Below are positions 1 through 11,035 of a stretch of 64,000 nucleotides of DNA, piece by piece. The stretch lies in assembly GCA_016800925.1 (NCBI GenBank), contig JABCPU010000259.1, forward strand, positions 1 to 64,000, written 5' to 3'. The stretch is from Suillus spraguei (taxonomy: Eukaryota; Basidiomycota; Agaricomycetes; Boletales; Suillaceae). The notes below the pieces were generated by a model. It was not told the DNA's origin. It searched no databases and worked only from the letters and a program-made list of their open reading frames with translations. How positions within the stretch are numbered: position 1 is the first letter of the stretch; each line of letters begins with the position of its first letter. Both the position numbers and the translations under genes were made by a program.

Positions 1-1135
1 GAGTTCATATCTGAACTATTCCTGCGCACCTGCGCATTACCCCTTTTAGAATATACCTGTGTCTCCGGCTTCTGGGTATCTCTGTGCTTCGGTTCTCGGT
101 GATCTCTGCCTCCGTCTTGATAAGTATTTCGTACGAGCTTCATCTCCGAGTTCATAGCCTTATGTCCCGCTGTACTTACTAATGTGTTTCTGTATGCTTC
201 AGACATAGCCTCGGACTATCTGTACTTACCCTCCGGCATGCTCCTACAGTATATAAACTTGTAGTACAACTCTTGCAGACCTTAGTCTGATTCATTGTTC
301 CTACTTCTGTATATTCCTTTGATGACTCTGTATCCTGTTATCATGTCTATATAACTCCATCTCCGTTCTTGCACTTGGGCTCCAGCCCTTGTAAGCTTCC
401 GACTCAGGCCTATGGGATCACTCCCTAGGCCAGAGCTTTGATCCTATGTCATATAATCTTTTCGGACTTCGTCCATCTCCGTCTATCATCTGTTTCACCT
501 CCGACTCTACCTTTGGTAGTCTTATACTGTCTGTTTCTATTCCGGACCTTGTCCGGAGTAGTCTATACTATCTCTACACCATATCCGGACCTACTCCCCT
601 CTAGTAGCCAACACTTCCTATAAGATCCACAGAGCTATGCTCATCCGATCATCTGCTCCTCCGCTCCTCCGCTCCTCCGCTCCTCTGAGCTCCGGACCTT
701 CGGACCCCTAGTCCTCCGGATCCATCCTATCCTATCCTCTGACATCTATGGATCATCTTTCCCTCCGGAGCTCTGCTCCTATCCTGCCCTGGACTTTGTC
801 CAGCGGTCCATCCTTCATCCGTTCTACTTGGAACTTGTTCCAGTAGTGTTACCATTACTCCCTACCTTCCGGAAATAGTTCCGGCGCATTCCCGCGCTCA
901 TCCGGAAGTCCATCGGAGCTCTGTTGAGCTATCCTGCCTTAGAGTTCGTCTGGACCCTCCATCCGGACTTCACCAGGACTCCCCTTGGACTTCATCCAAA
1001 ATTAAGGGCACATACTCGGGTAAGGGGCACAGCGTACGAGCTGAGGCCAAGCCCCTTTGACTTTACAACCCTCTGGTACAACCCCATGTAAGACCAGGAC
1101 TTCTTACTAATCTCCAGTTTTGCATGGTCGTAACA
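1..1135 (+). repeat. LTR-like repeat LR-D, copy 1 (left end outside window)
   Basis: The stretch from about 600 to 1135 is, in reverse complement, closely similar to 9951-10640. It ends in CGTAACA at 1131-1135, the same kind of terminus as the chromovirus LTRs further on. A TATA-like box (TATATAAA) lies near 250-258. The sequence is pyrimidine-rich and full of short TCCGG/CCGGA runs, and I find no convincing coding region. Reading it as an LTR in + orientation is inference; what is seen is an inverted pair of related repeats. Confidence 0.55.
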
Positions 1136-1409
1136 GGATCTGATCGGATTATGGTCGGATCTGAGATTAGAAGTATGGTATATGACAGGTACAATATGAT
1201 GCCTTTGAGGAGTGGACACACAATGTGTCCTTTGAGGAAGGTTGTGCTGAGATTCAACGTCGCAGATTGGCCCTCCCTTAAGTATCATGTACCTGAGAGC
1301 ATCTAGTAGGGTATTGAACTTGTGGAACTTGCATATCTGAAGCCCATTGACCTCATAAAAGCTGTTGTCTGTAACATTGATAGAATGAGTATTCCACAGC
1401 ACAGGGTAC

Positions 1410-4400
1410 TTAACACATACCTCTCAAGAAATATACCAACTTTCCTTCCATAAACAATGCTATAAACTCAGTGTGATGGGGAAACAAGTTCTTGACATCC
1501 ATGGATGAAGCTAATGTGTCGACGATAGAACTGGCTGAATTATCCTTGATAAACTTAACAAGTGAGTTTTGAAGTTTCATGACGCTCTCAGCTTGGTCCT
1601 GTGAGAGGCACTGGATAGCTAGTGGGAAGGGAGATGTATTGATCCCAGATGCGATGAATGGCCTTTCGAACATGTCATGAGATGATTAAGATTAAATTAG
1701 AGACACTGAACCTCACCAGGAGTCTTTATGCTGGGGGGTTGACCACCAAGGACAACCACAATCAACTTCGACAAAGACATAGTGAATGAGAGCAAAATGT
1801 GCGATGATTGTTGATAAATTGATCAATTGATATGTTGGTGTGATGTTAGCAATAGCAGTTGGAGACTCAGTACTCAGTACCCTTGCTGACACCAGGGATT
1901 GAGGAGCCTGTAAATGCATCAAGGGAATATAAGTCTTGCAAACGAGCAAGTAAATGGGTGTTGATGTGCCACCGGCATTGACAGAACTCTTTAAGTGCCC
2001 CACTCAAGGATCACTCGCACTCTTGGCCTCGGATATGACCTGAGTGAAGTGCCTTTCTTCATCGACAATAGAAGTGTGCAGCCATCGGTTTTCAACATCG
2101 CAATGGTGGATTTCTTTGTGGGTGCGCTCAATGCAAAGACTCTGCTTCATCACTTCATGTACTGCAGGTTCAGCCCAGCATTTGCTGCGAATGTCTTGGC
2201 ATGTCTCACGTAAGAGAACAAACTCTTCAAGGAAGTTATAGTGCGAGACTTTCGACCAGTCCAGTGTGGGTGCCGGTGGGTCAAGGGCAAGAGCAGCTGT
2301 GTTATAAGACTTGACAGCATTTTGAATTGACTTGCAGCGAGTCTGCAGGGACTTGGCAATATGTGTGCACATGCGATAACCTTCAGAACAGTTAGCAGGT
2401 CTCATATATGAAACACAGTACTTACCTGTTTGAAAAATATTCAGTTTATGTAGTTCAAAGAGACGAAGGACTACGAGTCATTGAAGATTGTCAAGTGCAT
2501 GATGATATTCACGCTGCGACATATACTTCAGGGTGGCAAGGTATTGCTGATCTGCCAGTTCCCATCGTCGAACTATTCCCATCTTCAGTTCAAGTGCAAT
2601 GACATCTTGCAGGATCGAATCATAGTGGTCGTTAGTATGTCGGTGCCGCGTTTCCAGTTTTCAAGTCTGCGAGAGGTTGGTAGTATAGGAAGTGCTGGTG
2701 TTGACGGTGTGACAAACTTGTAATTTACTGGTGTAGCATTCAGGAACAATGTAGAAGCATTTTCAGCAGCCGCTCTGAATGTGTCATAAGATTACGGCCA
2801 GCAAAATTCAAATCTATTGAGACTTACCTTGCTCTCTGAGTTTCTGAAGAAGTTCAACATATGCAATAGCATGAATATCCCACTCGGCTTCATGGCCTGC
2901 GGTAGCAAGATAATGTGATTGCTCCAGAGACCAGGTCTTGATGTCATTATCAGAAATACCAAGTGAAGTTTTGGCTTCCCGGACGGTAATTTGCTGTGCA
3001 TCAATAATCTGATGTGCTTGAATATAGTTTCTGTAAAGCATGTTACCAAGGTCAAGATACTTATCCTCATCCTACTGTTTGAAGAATGAGTCTATGTAGA
3101 TGTGACGGTTGAATGCTGAGGCATAGCGAGTGACAGTGGCAAGTTGATTGGATGAACTAAATATACACTCCATGGTAGTGAGATCCTCAATTCCCATGCC
3201 ATTGATGACGTTAGGGTGGTTTTGATCTTGGCATGCATAGCTGTGGGTATACCCATGGAATGCATCAACACACATATGGTGTTCAGCATCTACAAACTTC
3301 TGTGCTAATGCGCTTGAGGCAATTGTGACAGCAAGTTTGCAGCCAACATCATATCCAATAAAAGACGTGGTCCAAGGGTCTCAAGAGCTCGGCTCACGAT
3401 GGTGAGAGGGTACTTGAAACTGAATTCAAATGTTGTGAGTACTAAGATAATAGAGGGTCATTGAACATACAGTTCCCCACTACGAATCATGTCAGCAATC
3501 CAGAGGACAAGACCATGATGGCAAGCGCTTGCAAAGACTCCTGTCTCTTCGAATATTCCCCACAATTTCTTCTTCACATCTGCTGTGGCAGCTTTCCAGC
3601 TATCAGTGCATGCTGACGTAGGTTGTGACATGTTGGAAGGACCAGGGTCCTCCCCAGTAGGGATGCATGAGATAGGGTCAAGGTTCTCGTCATCTGATGA
3701 CAGTGCATTGGACTGAGATGCATAGACATCAATATAGTCAAGCTCGAGGTAGTGAGGTAGTAGTCACTATGAAATTTGCGTGTATCACCAACTTCACGGC
3801 CTCCAAGTGATGCCATGCATGATAGCGAATTGTTGCCATCAAACACAATCATATGATGGTAGATGAGTTCTGGCTCATCTTTCAGCTAGAAATTTATGTT
3901 AGAATATGTACAACCATGCCAGATTACATACCTCGTACGTGCATGGTGGACATGCGTTAAGCACATGCCAGTTTTTGGTATCATGCCCAAGGGCCTTTGA
4001 CACTTGAGCATCAATGTTGCGGTGGATTGTGAGATAAATATCAAAAGTATCAGCAAGCGCAGTATGATATCTCCGGCAATAAGGCCACTAGTTAGTTCAA
4101 CATCAGATACAATACTAACAAGATTTTTAAAAAAACATACATGATACAAATCACAAATCACCTTTGTGAATGCCTCAATACTGAGCAAAGGTTTATGCAG
4201 GTGCAGACACCTGTAAAGTTCGAGAGTCAACAGGGAGATGGTGATAGTTGGAGAATGGGGAGTAGCACCAAGATAACCACTTAAGACCAAGGCTTCTGCA
4301 GCGGTTTCAACAGTGGCCACACTACGGATGTTAGCGGTGGTAACAAGTGTGTGTGTATGTTGATGACATTGATTGAGAAATCATAAGGACAAGCTTCATT

Positions 4401-4740
4401 GTCTTCAGGAGGTGGCAAATATTTCAACTTGAGATACCCGGAGGTGAGTGTGCTGACTATTGGGGCCCAATTTGCATGAAGACAAATGAGACGTTGGCGC
4501 CATCCATGGTGATCTTTGTATACATGCCACCTGAAGTAGTTGTAAATGAGTGACACGAGTAAATAAAAAGGACATCACTTACTGACTGCCGACAATATCT
4601 CGCACAGCAAGCATGAATGTCTCATTGTCTCTGAGGTCATGAGGGACTGTTTCCCATTGGAAGTCATCATCCACAGCACCCATGGTATCATCTGCTCCGG
4701 CAGCTGTGCTATCCACAGGTTGGTGCTGCATGTCAGCGAG
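1410..4740 (-). pseudogene. KDZ (Kyakuja-type) transposase, decayed
   Basis: This encodes the transposase of a KDZ DNA transposon, a superfamily greatly expanded in mushroom genomes. Family landmarks in order on the minus strand: a cysteine motif NACPPCTYE (about 3920), then DGNNSL (about 3840) followed by HSDYYL, then WKAATADVKKKLWGIFEETG and FASACHHGLVLWIADMIRSG (3490-3600), GYDVGCKLAVTIA (about 3350), CVDAFHGYTHSYACQ (about 3250) and GIEDLTTMECIFSSSN (about 3180). Introns of family size separate the blocks. Downstream to 1410 comes a helical tail that I assign here by contiguity only. The frame is broken at least twice: in a CA-repeat near 4350 and just after the HSDYYL block near 3750. 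Ends of the transposon itself were not found. Identity is secure; non-functionality is inferred from the shifts. Confidence 0.85.
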
Positions 4741-4742
4741 TA

Positions 4743-4856
4743 TGGTGCATATCCAGGGGGAGGAGTAATGATAGCATACCTAGTGGCCGGCAAAATAGCA
4801 TCCAACTCCTCATCACTGAGATATCGATTATGCTTATCCTCCTGCAATAGGTTCAT
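4743..4856 (-). pseudogene. SF3B1-like exon fragment inserted in the KDZ gene
   Basis: A 38-codon open stretch contains RYLSDEELDAILP followed by ITPPPGYAP. This is the pattern of the splicing factor 3B subunit 1 region just before its HEAT repeats (LSDEELDAM...PPPGY.P). The match fills the interval between two direct copies of GCTGCATGTCAG(C/T)GAG at 4725-4740 and 4857-4872, so it looks like a short host-exon insertion with a target duplication. It is too short to have SF3B1 function. Family identification is from memory of the motif. Confidence 0.55.
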
Positions 4857-5677
4857 GCTGCATGTCAGTGAGGATTCGGTACTGAGTCCTAAAGCCAGTG
4901 TCAGCGCAGAGACAGAGTGCGGTGATTGACTCTCTTACCTGAAATATTGGCTTTGTACCTTGCTTGTCTGCGCCATCGGTCCTCGATCTGCTACATCTGC
5001 GACAACACCTTGGATGTGAGTCTCACAGTAGACCTAGTAGAGCCAACAACAAGTCACACAGCACGAGAATTCCTCGCAGGAGGCATTGTAGATGGTGGGG
5101 AAAGACTTAGGAGATAGAAGGCCCTCACTGCTGCCAGCAATGGCAGCAGTGAGGTATAGGTGTGGGTGGAGTAAACACATGGCAGAGGCCATGAGTATAT
5201 CTGGTAAGGGACGATATCAACAAAGTCACGTGGATGTTGAGACTTGCCCAGTACAACATGAAAGACAGTGAGCAGGCACCCTTAGCATTGCTGAGCACTG
5301 CGAACATCTGTATATGGATAAATAGATTAATAATAAATAAAGAACCAAAAAAAAACAGTAAAGAAATGAGGTACTTAGCTGAGCTCATCATTGACAACAG
5401 TGAGCAAGGCTAATTAGGTGGTGAGGACCAGTGCGGAGCTTGCCGAGGGAGGGCAGCAATAGTCGGGAAGTTCTCCCATTGCCATGCCTCATAACATACT
5501 CACATAAGCTACTGTTCTGGGAAAATCCACAAAGGGAATCAAGGCTTTATTCTAGGTGGTACTGGTGGTGTGTGAGGATGAGGAGATCCAGTGCTAATTA
5601 GCATGCCATAGCCCCCCCTACAACATCCTTATTAGGTTACATACTAGTGATGTTGAGCTGTGATAAGCAGTCATATA
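4857..5677. other. Upstream part of KDZ element, no firm gene
   Basis: Minus-strand open pieces continue upstream of the KDZ core (around 4926-5117 and 5125-5397), and TDMQHEP near 4870 echoes ADMQHQP near 4735. I cannot join them into a recognisable N-terminal domain. 5400-5677 shows nothing beyond a poly-C tract near 5613-5620. Confidence 0.35.
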
Positions 5678-5936
5678 CAAACTACGCACCAAATGGAGCT
5701 ATGCGGATGAGGCAAGGACATGGAAGGACATTGGTATATGGAACGTGGTGCGGCAGTTGGAACATGGTGTGGCAGTTGGAATGTGGTGCAGCAGTCGGAA
5801 CGGTGTGAGGTAAACATGTGATGCCACCGGCAATGCTACAGGGGTAAGACGGCCATGGATGAGTGAGAATTCCTATAGATGTGAGACAAGTGCTAAAGGA
5901 TAGGGTTTCAAGGCCAGCACCAATATGTCCATTACA
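5678..5936 (-). repeat. LR-A solo LTR, partial
   Basis: It reads CACCAAATGGAGCTATGCGG at the inner side and ends CCAATATGTCCATTACA, matching the terminal 260 bases of LR-A (full copies at 6216-7180, 21870-22819 and 27615-28543) in the minus orientation. A short internal duplication (GCGGCAGTTGGAA-like) is present. The rest of the repeat is missing. Confidence 0.75.
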
Positions 5937-6215
5937 CTCGGAAGTTGTTGAATGTGTAGACACAGTCATATGTTCCGGGAATGACAAGGCTGTCATGCCA
6001 TGCAGTACAATTGTACAATGTCAGGATGACTTTGTGGCAAGGAAGTACTGTCCAGTGGATATTGACCTGAAGGAGCCTTCAAAGTTGCAAAATTGGGACA
6101 TGACAGCCTTGCTCAATTTCTGGTATGCTCAGCAGGAAACAGGAAAAGGTCCAACATTCCTGTTCAAAGCATGGAAGAATAAAGATGGCGACATGGTACC
6201 ATCTGTAATATCCGG
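5937..6215 (+). pseudogene. Unidentified transposon-linked coding fragment
   Basis: An open frame of about 93 codons lies exactly between two LR-A copies and is cut at both ends by them. It is rich in W, F, K and D (for example LQNWDMTALLNFWYAQQETG and FKAWKNKDGDMVP) and looks like part of a globular protein. I do not recognise the family. The upstream start and downstream stop inside the LTRs are accidental. Confidence 0.45.
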
Positions 6216-7180
6216 TGTAAAGATACAACCTAGCTTGGGCTGTAGATAAACCACTGCCTAAACTAGTATGTTAGTCTTGCGCTCCGTCTAGTCTGCTTCA
6301 CTTGTAAGAACAAGAGTGTTCGACCCTAAAGGGGGATGCCTATTTAGTATGCTCAAGTTCAAGTCTAATTTATTTGCGAAACAAGTGTCCGAGTCAGCGG
6401 CAAGTTGCCATGGTCAGCGATGATACTGCCGGAACTAGCGTCGTGTGTTGCGGTGCTACCACTGTTGAGATAAAGTCAGTAACAGTTGTGTTTAGCGAGC
6501 GAAGTCGAGCGGTGGTCTCAGCGGTAGCGGTGAGGTTGCGAGCGGTGGAAAGAAACAGTAAAGAAGTCAGCGGTACTTTCAGCAGTAAAGTAGCGGAGCA
6601 TGAGAAGTTCAGTCAAAAGTAACAATCAAAAGTCCAGCAGTATGCCGGCGGTAACAGAGAACGAGCGTGATGTATTAATGAGCGATAAGGGAACTTTCAA
6701 GACTATGTCCACTACTGGGTTGATCCAGAGCTAGACAATAATCCTGACCTATAGTACGTGCAATGGTGTAAAATCAGGTACTTTATCGTGTGGGGTACGC
6801 GGTGCTTATATCCTAATTTGTATGTACTCGGAATACTCTAGGCGAGATCAGTAGCGCTGGAGTGTAGTAACCGCTGTAAGTAAACATAGCGCGAGGCACT
6901 GCAGCACGAGGCAACATGTGATAATGTTTGCTGTGGAATCAGTGATAACGAACAGGAAAGAAACTACGCACCAAATGGAGATATCCGGACGCAGCAAGGA
7001 CATGGATGGACATCAGTTCATGGAATGAGGTGCGGTAGTCGGTACGGTGTGCAGTAAGCGTGGGATGCCACCAGTACTGCTAAAGGGGTAAGAAGGCCAT
7101 GGACTAGTGGTAACTCCTGTAGACGTGAGACAAGTGTCAAAATATGGGGTTTTAAGCCCAGCGCCAATATGTTCGTTACA
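6216..7180 (-). repeat. LR-A solo LTR, full length
   Basis: 965 bp, beginning TGTAAAGATACAACC and ending CCAATATGTTCGTTACA on the + strand, so the repeat reads TG...CA in minus orientation. It aligns along its length with 21870-22819 and 27615-28543. No gag or pol lies inside, so this is a solo LTR. The 4-base flanks (CCGG and TCTC) do not match, so no target duplication can be shown here. Confidence 0.8.
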
Positions 7181-7445
7181 TCTCCTAGGAACTTTAGAAA
7201 CTGACCGTCCCTGGTCAACTATACTGCCGGTAAGGGACTTAGCAAGAATTCGAGCAACATCAAGATCATGTGATGGGATGCATAAGCGGAATTTGCCGTG
7301 CAGACGTGGAATAGTGGACGCGCCGTGCTGTGACTGTGGACAATGCAGCGGAGTGTTGACGCGGTGTGGTCACAAAATTACCATTCCCTACAAAAGGGCC
7401 ATCATTGGACTTCTCCACTTTCTCCCATCTTTACTTCATACTACG

Positions 7446-7998
7446 ATGTCAACGTCGACATTCACCTTTGACGCCTCTGCTCTTGCTGCTCCTGCTGCTG
7501 CCGCGCAATCTGCGGCATGCCACCAAGTGTGAAAACTGTGTTAAGTGGGACATAGTCTGCACTGGCCAGCCAGACAAGGTCTGTGACAACTGCCGCAAGC
7601 ACAAACATAGGTGCTCGCACAACGCTGGTAAGTTCCTTCTCTCTTTTCTTGACTTAACTTTGTGCTAACTAGTTTTGTCTTTAGTTCATCGCAAGAGGGT
7701 GTGTCCTGCGGCAAAGACGCCGCCAGTGGTCACTGCCGCCGGCAGCTCTAAGGATGCCGCCACGGCTAAATGTAAGAAACCGGATGAAGTCATTGAGGTG
7801 ACTGACGGTGAGCCAGCGGTGGTCGCCTCTCCCTCCCGCCCAGAAAAAATTGCTGGAAAGGCGCAGTCCATTGCAGCGGTGGAGGAAGAGTCTGAGGATG
7901 AAGCTGTCAATGTGGCACAGCAGCTTCAAGACTTGGAGGGGGAGAACTTGGACTTCCTGATGGCGGCAAGGCTAGAAGAGGCCCAGGCCCTAAGGTAA
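7446..7998 (+). CDS. Small zinc-cluster protein, probably frameshifted
   Basis: ATG at 7446 opens MSTSTFTFDASALAAPAAA; after a GCT/CTG-rich stretch the frame must slip by one base near 7530 to reach the cysteine cluster. The cluster (7531-7620) reads CENC, then C after six residues, then CDNC and a final C after six: C-x2-C-x6-C-x7-C-x2-C-x6-C, the spacing of a fungal Zn(II)2Cys6 module. A clean intron (GTAAGT at 7628 to TTTAG at 7684) joins it in frame to VHRKRVCPAAK and an acidic C-terminal tail ending at 7998. A TATA-like CTACAAAAGG lies about 55 bases before the ATG and AATAAAA follows near 8268. Cluster proteins of this size are common near basidiomycete mobile elements; DNA binding is inferred only. 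Either the start or the frame is uncertain. Confidence 0.5.
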
Positions 7999-8307
7999 AC
8001 GGTAACATATAGTAAGCACACGCTCGTGGTAAGAAAAAACTGAACTGATACTGCAAGTCTGTTGTGAGGTTCCGCTTGTCTTGTCTTCTTCGTTGCCCTG
8101 TCTTCGTCTATGCCTGTGGTATTGCTGCCGTGGTAAGCTTCGGCATGATATCTCCTGTCTTTATCAATCAATGGGCGCGGTGTGCTGCCTACGCATTAGA
8201 AGAAAAAGGTGTATAGTACTTTAGCGGTGCACGGTATCCCTTGTCCAATCGATATAGTCCTTCATACCATAATAAAAGTCTGTGCGCTCGTTAGCGCTAA
8301 ACATATG
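7999..8307 (+). other. 3' region of the zinc-cluster gene
   Basis: No further coding sequence seen. An AATAAAA signal is present near 8268. The Tc1 element inserts immediately downstream at a TA. Confidence 0.4.
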
Positions 8308-8309
8308 TA

Positions 8310-8519
8310 CAGTGGCTCAAAAAACTGTCCGCATGTTTTGACATTTTTCACTATCTATGATATTGTGTGAGAATGAACAAATTCCTCAAGGACATACTTA
8401 TACCAAATTGTAGTATGGCTTCAGGGCTTTTATTTGAGCCCTACACCGTGGGAATCGGCGGAGATATGGTGGAGATATAAGGCTTATAAAATGATGACTC
8501 ATGTGGACAGTTTTTTGAG
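8310..8519 (+). repeat. Left terminal inverted repeat of the Tc1 element
   Basis: Begins CAGTGGCTCAAAAAACTG and ends GGACAGTTTTTTGAG. The motif TCAAAAAACTGTCC therefore bounds the repeat at both sides, giving two potential transposase-binding sites per end in opposite orientation. Confidence 0.9.
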
Positions 8520-8669
8520 TGTATATTAAAACTATATAAATCATTATTTATGACACCATAAAAATCATGCCACTATTATATAAATTATAAAGTGGTGTCA
8601 TTATGTTATTTTATGACTATATCTAACTATATAAACCAGAATATCTCATGTATCATAGTCATAATCACC

Positions 8670-9686
8670 ATGAAAGCCATCTCCTCTGCTCAAAGAGATA
8701 ATATCCTCTCTCTGTCTTATGCTGGCCTCTCTGCTCGCCAAATTTCCTCTAGAACTGGAGTATGCAAGTCCACTGTGGCCAAGTTCATCAAAGAAAGCCA
8801 CCCAGACAAGGAAAACTCTTGTGGAGGACGTCCATCCAAGCTTACCTCTACTGACAAAAGGGCTATTATCCAACATATCACTACAGGAAAGGCTGATAAT
8901 GCTGTCCAAGCCACCCATTATATCAATTCCACCATCACTACCCCTGTCTCTTCACAAACTGTGAGGAATGTTCTCAAGGCAGCTCATCTCAAGGCAGTAA
9001 CAAAGAAGAAAAAGCCTCTTCTCTCCATCAAACATAGGCAGAGAAGACTAGCCTTTGCCTTAGCTCATCAACACTGGACTGTGGAGGACTGGAAGCATGT
9101 TATATGGTCAGATGAGACCAAAATCAATAGGATTGGGTCAGATGGGAAGGTGTATGTATGGAAAAAGAAGGGAGATGGCCTAACAGACAGAGAGGTTAAT
9201 GGGACTGTCAAGTTTGGAGGAGGTTCTTTAATGGTATGGGGCTGTATGGGATGGAATGGTGTGGGAATGCTTGCTGAGGTTGAGGGGAAGATGAATGCTG
9301 AGCAGTATGTGGACATTTTAAATGACCACTTGCTGCCTAGCTTGGCAGAATCAGGGATTGATGAAGAAGATATCATTTTCCAACAGGATAATGATCCCAA
9401 GCACACATCCAGAAGAGCTAGGGAATGGTTTGAAGAACATAACATCAATGTTCTTGACTGGCCAGCACAGTCTCCTGATGTCAATGTCATTGAACATCTC
9501 TGGGGAACACTCAAGAAAAAGCTTCAAGCCTATGAAAACCCCCCTAAAGGAGTATGGGAGCTTTGGGAGAGAGTAGCAGTGGAATGGGGGAAGATCACAG
9601 CTGAGGATTGCCAGAAATTAATTGAGAGTATGCCTAGAAGGATAGAGGCAGTAATTAAAGCCAAGGGAGGTCATACAAAATACTAG
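8670..9686 (+). CDS. Tc1-family transposase, DD34E, intact
   Basis: 338 codons from the ATG at 8670, the normal length for Tc1 transposases. An in-frame ATG at 8592 would add 26 residues with no family match, so 8670 is preferred. The N-terminus is a paired helix-turn-helix DNA-binding region (AQRDNILSLSYAGLSARQIS, and a second near residues 65-110) with a basic GRPSKL linker. The catalytic DDE domain shows WSDET (first Asp), FQQDNDPKHTS (second Asp) and SPDVNVIEHLWG (Glu); exactly 34 residues separate the second Asp from the Glu. GGGSLMVWGCM, typical of the family, lies between. No stop, frameshift or intron is visible. It cuts and pastes the element by binding its long inverted repeats. Confidence 0.95.
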   Translation: MKAISSAQRDNILSLSYAGLSARQISSRTGVCKSTVAKFIKESHPDKENSCGGRPSKLTSTDKRAIIQHITTGKADNAVQATHYINSTITTPVSSQTVRNVLKAAHLKAVTKKKKPLLSIKHRQRRLAFALAHQHWTVEDWKHVIWSDETKINRIGSDGKVYVWKKKGDGLTDREVNGTVKFGGGSLMVWGCMGWNGVGMLAEVEGKMNAEQYVDILNDHLLPSLAESGIDEEDIIFQQDNDPKHTSRRAREWFEEHNINVLDWPAQSPDVNVIEHLWGTLKKKLQAYENPPKGVWELWERVAVEWGKITAEDCQKLIESMPRRIEAVIKAKGGHTKY

Positions 9687-9716
9687 AATACCTGGTTATT
9701 ACTGTAAAATACTTGA

Positions 9717-9926
9717 GTCAAAAAACTGTCCGCATGAGTCACCATTTTGTGAGCCTTGTATCTCCACCATATCTCCACCGATTCCCACGGTGTAGGGCTC
9801 AAATGAAAGCCCTGAAGCCATACTACAATGTGGTATAAGCATGTTTTTGAGGCATTTGTTTGTTCTCACACAATATTATAGATAGTGAAAAATGCCAAAA
9901 CATGCGGACAGTTTTTTGAGCCACTG
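9717..9926 (-). repeat. Right terminal inverted repeat of the Tc1 element
   Basis: Reverse complement of the left repeat, starting at TCAAAAAACTGTCC and ending in CCACTG next to TA. The few mismatches to the left arm suggest a fairly recent insertion. Confidence 0.9.
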
Positions 9927-9950
9927 TAGATATCTTTTTTGTCTCGAATC

Positions 9951-10640
9951 TGTTACGGCCATGCAAAACCGGAGGCTACTCAGATGTTCCAGCTTTGCAT
10001 GGGGTCTCACTGGAGTGTCATAACTAAATCATAAGGGCTTGGCCTCTGCTCGTGCGCTGTGCCCCTTATACAAGTATGTGCTCCTAATTTTGTATGAAGT
10101 CTGAGGGGGAGTTCCAGTGAAGTCCAGAGGGGAACTCCAGAGGAACTCTAGGGCTAGACTGCTCAATAGTGTGCCGATGGACTACTGGAGGATCATGGCA
10201 ACCATGCAGGAACTATTTCCGGAGGACAGGAAATACAGGTAAGACTACTGGGTTAAGTCCCAAGTAGAATGGAATGGAGGACGGACTGCCAGACACAGTC
10301 CAGGGCAAGATAGGAGGGAAGCTCCAGGGGGACAGATGATCCACAGGATGTCAAGGGTGGGGTAGGACAGGTCTGGAGGTCCGGAGATAGGAGGTCCAGA
10401 GATAGGAGGTCTGGAAAGGGAGGAGTGGAGGAGTGTAGGAGTGGAGGACCAGAGAAGTGAAGCTCCATGGATCCAAGGGGAAGTATTTAGGACATTGATG
10501 AGGATCGGAAGTCTCAGATGTCAGAGGAGGGAAAGTCCGGACATAGTGGTGGGTGAGCTGTGCTCAGGGTGGGCTAGGATATGCATAGGGTTAGCAAGCT
10601 AGCTGCAGAGGTCTGAAGGTCCAGTCAGATGATATGCAAC
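9951..10640 (-). repeat. LTR-like repeat LR-D, copy 2, inverted
   Basis: Starts TGTTACGGCCATGCAAAACC, the reverse complement of the end of LR-D copy 1, and stays alignable with the complement of about 600-1135. Beyond about 10450 similarity becomes patchy. Purine-rich with repeated GGAGGTC/GGAGTGGAG blocks. No coding sequence recognised. Confidence 0.6.
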
Positions 10641-10669
10641 TACCTCAGCTCCGCCATGTCTACAATTAT

Positions 10670-11035
10670 CATACACATGGGCCCACCCGTCTATATTTTA
10701 TACCACCCTCGGCCCACCCGTGTATGTGATAACAAGTACCCTTCACATACCTGTCTACCTGATACACATCTACCTTGGTACACCCATCTACATAATATCT
10801 AACTACCTCGGCCCATCCATCTACCAGATATTCATGTACATCGGCCCACTCATCTACTCTACATATTCCTTGCATGGGCCCACCTGCCGTCATCGGGAAT
10901 AATATTCCTCCCGGCCCATCCGTCATGAACGAGGATATTTCTACCATGGGCCCATGGTCCGCTGGCCCGTATCATACGGGATATTATGCATGTCCGCTCA
11001 CTCGTATAATACGGAGATAGTTCACTGTAATATGT
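10670..11035 (-). repeat. Degenerate tandem repeat, GGCCCACCCGTCTA type
   Basis: Variants of CGGCCCAYCCRTCTAC recur every 34-40 bases about ten times, separated by AT-rich spacers. The array begins exactly where homology of the chromovirus third ORF to its other copy stops, so it has replaced or displaced the 3' end and 3' LTR of that element. The reading frame of that ORF runs on through the array by chance. Confidence 0.55.

Larger units (their letters stand above)
8310..9926 (+). mobile_element. Complete Tc1/mariner-type transposon
   Basis: 1617 bp, flanked on both sides by TA (8308-8309 and 9927-9928), the target duplication of this superfamily. The terminal inverted repeats are about 210 bp: 8310-8519 starts CAGTGGCTCAAAAAACTG and 9717-9926 is its near-perfect reverse complement. 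Each repeat carries the block TCAAAAAACTGTCC at its outer end and again, inverted, at its inner end. One intact transposase gene fills the centre. All parts needed for a mobile autonomous copy are present. Confidence 0.95.

Noticed and set aside
4926..5117. Plus-strand gene in front of the KDZ transposase
   Set aside because: Short, without family match, and overlapped by minus-strand KDZ-related sequence.
9068..9514. Minus-strand open frame opposite the Tc1 transposase
   Set aside because: Shadow of a strongly coding frame on the other strand; no independent support.
10859..11035. C-terminal extension of the chromovirus third ORF
   Set aside because: Homology with the second copy ends at about 11036; the remaining codons come from the tandem repeat that joins there.
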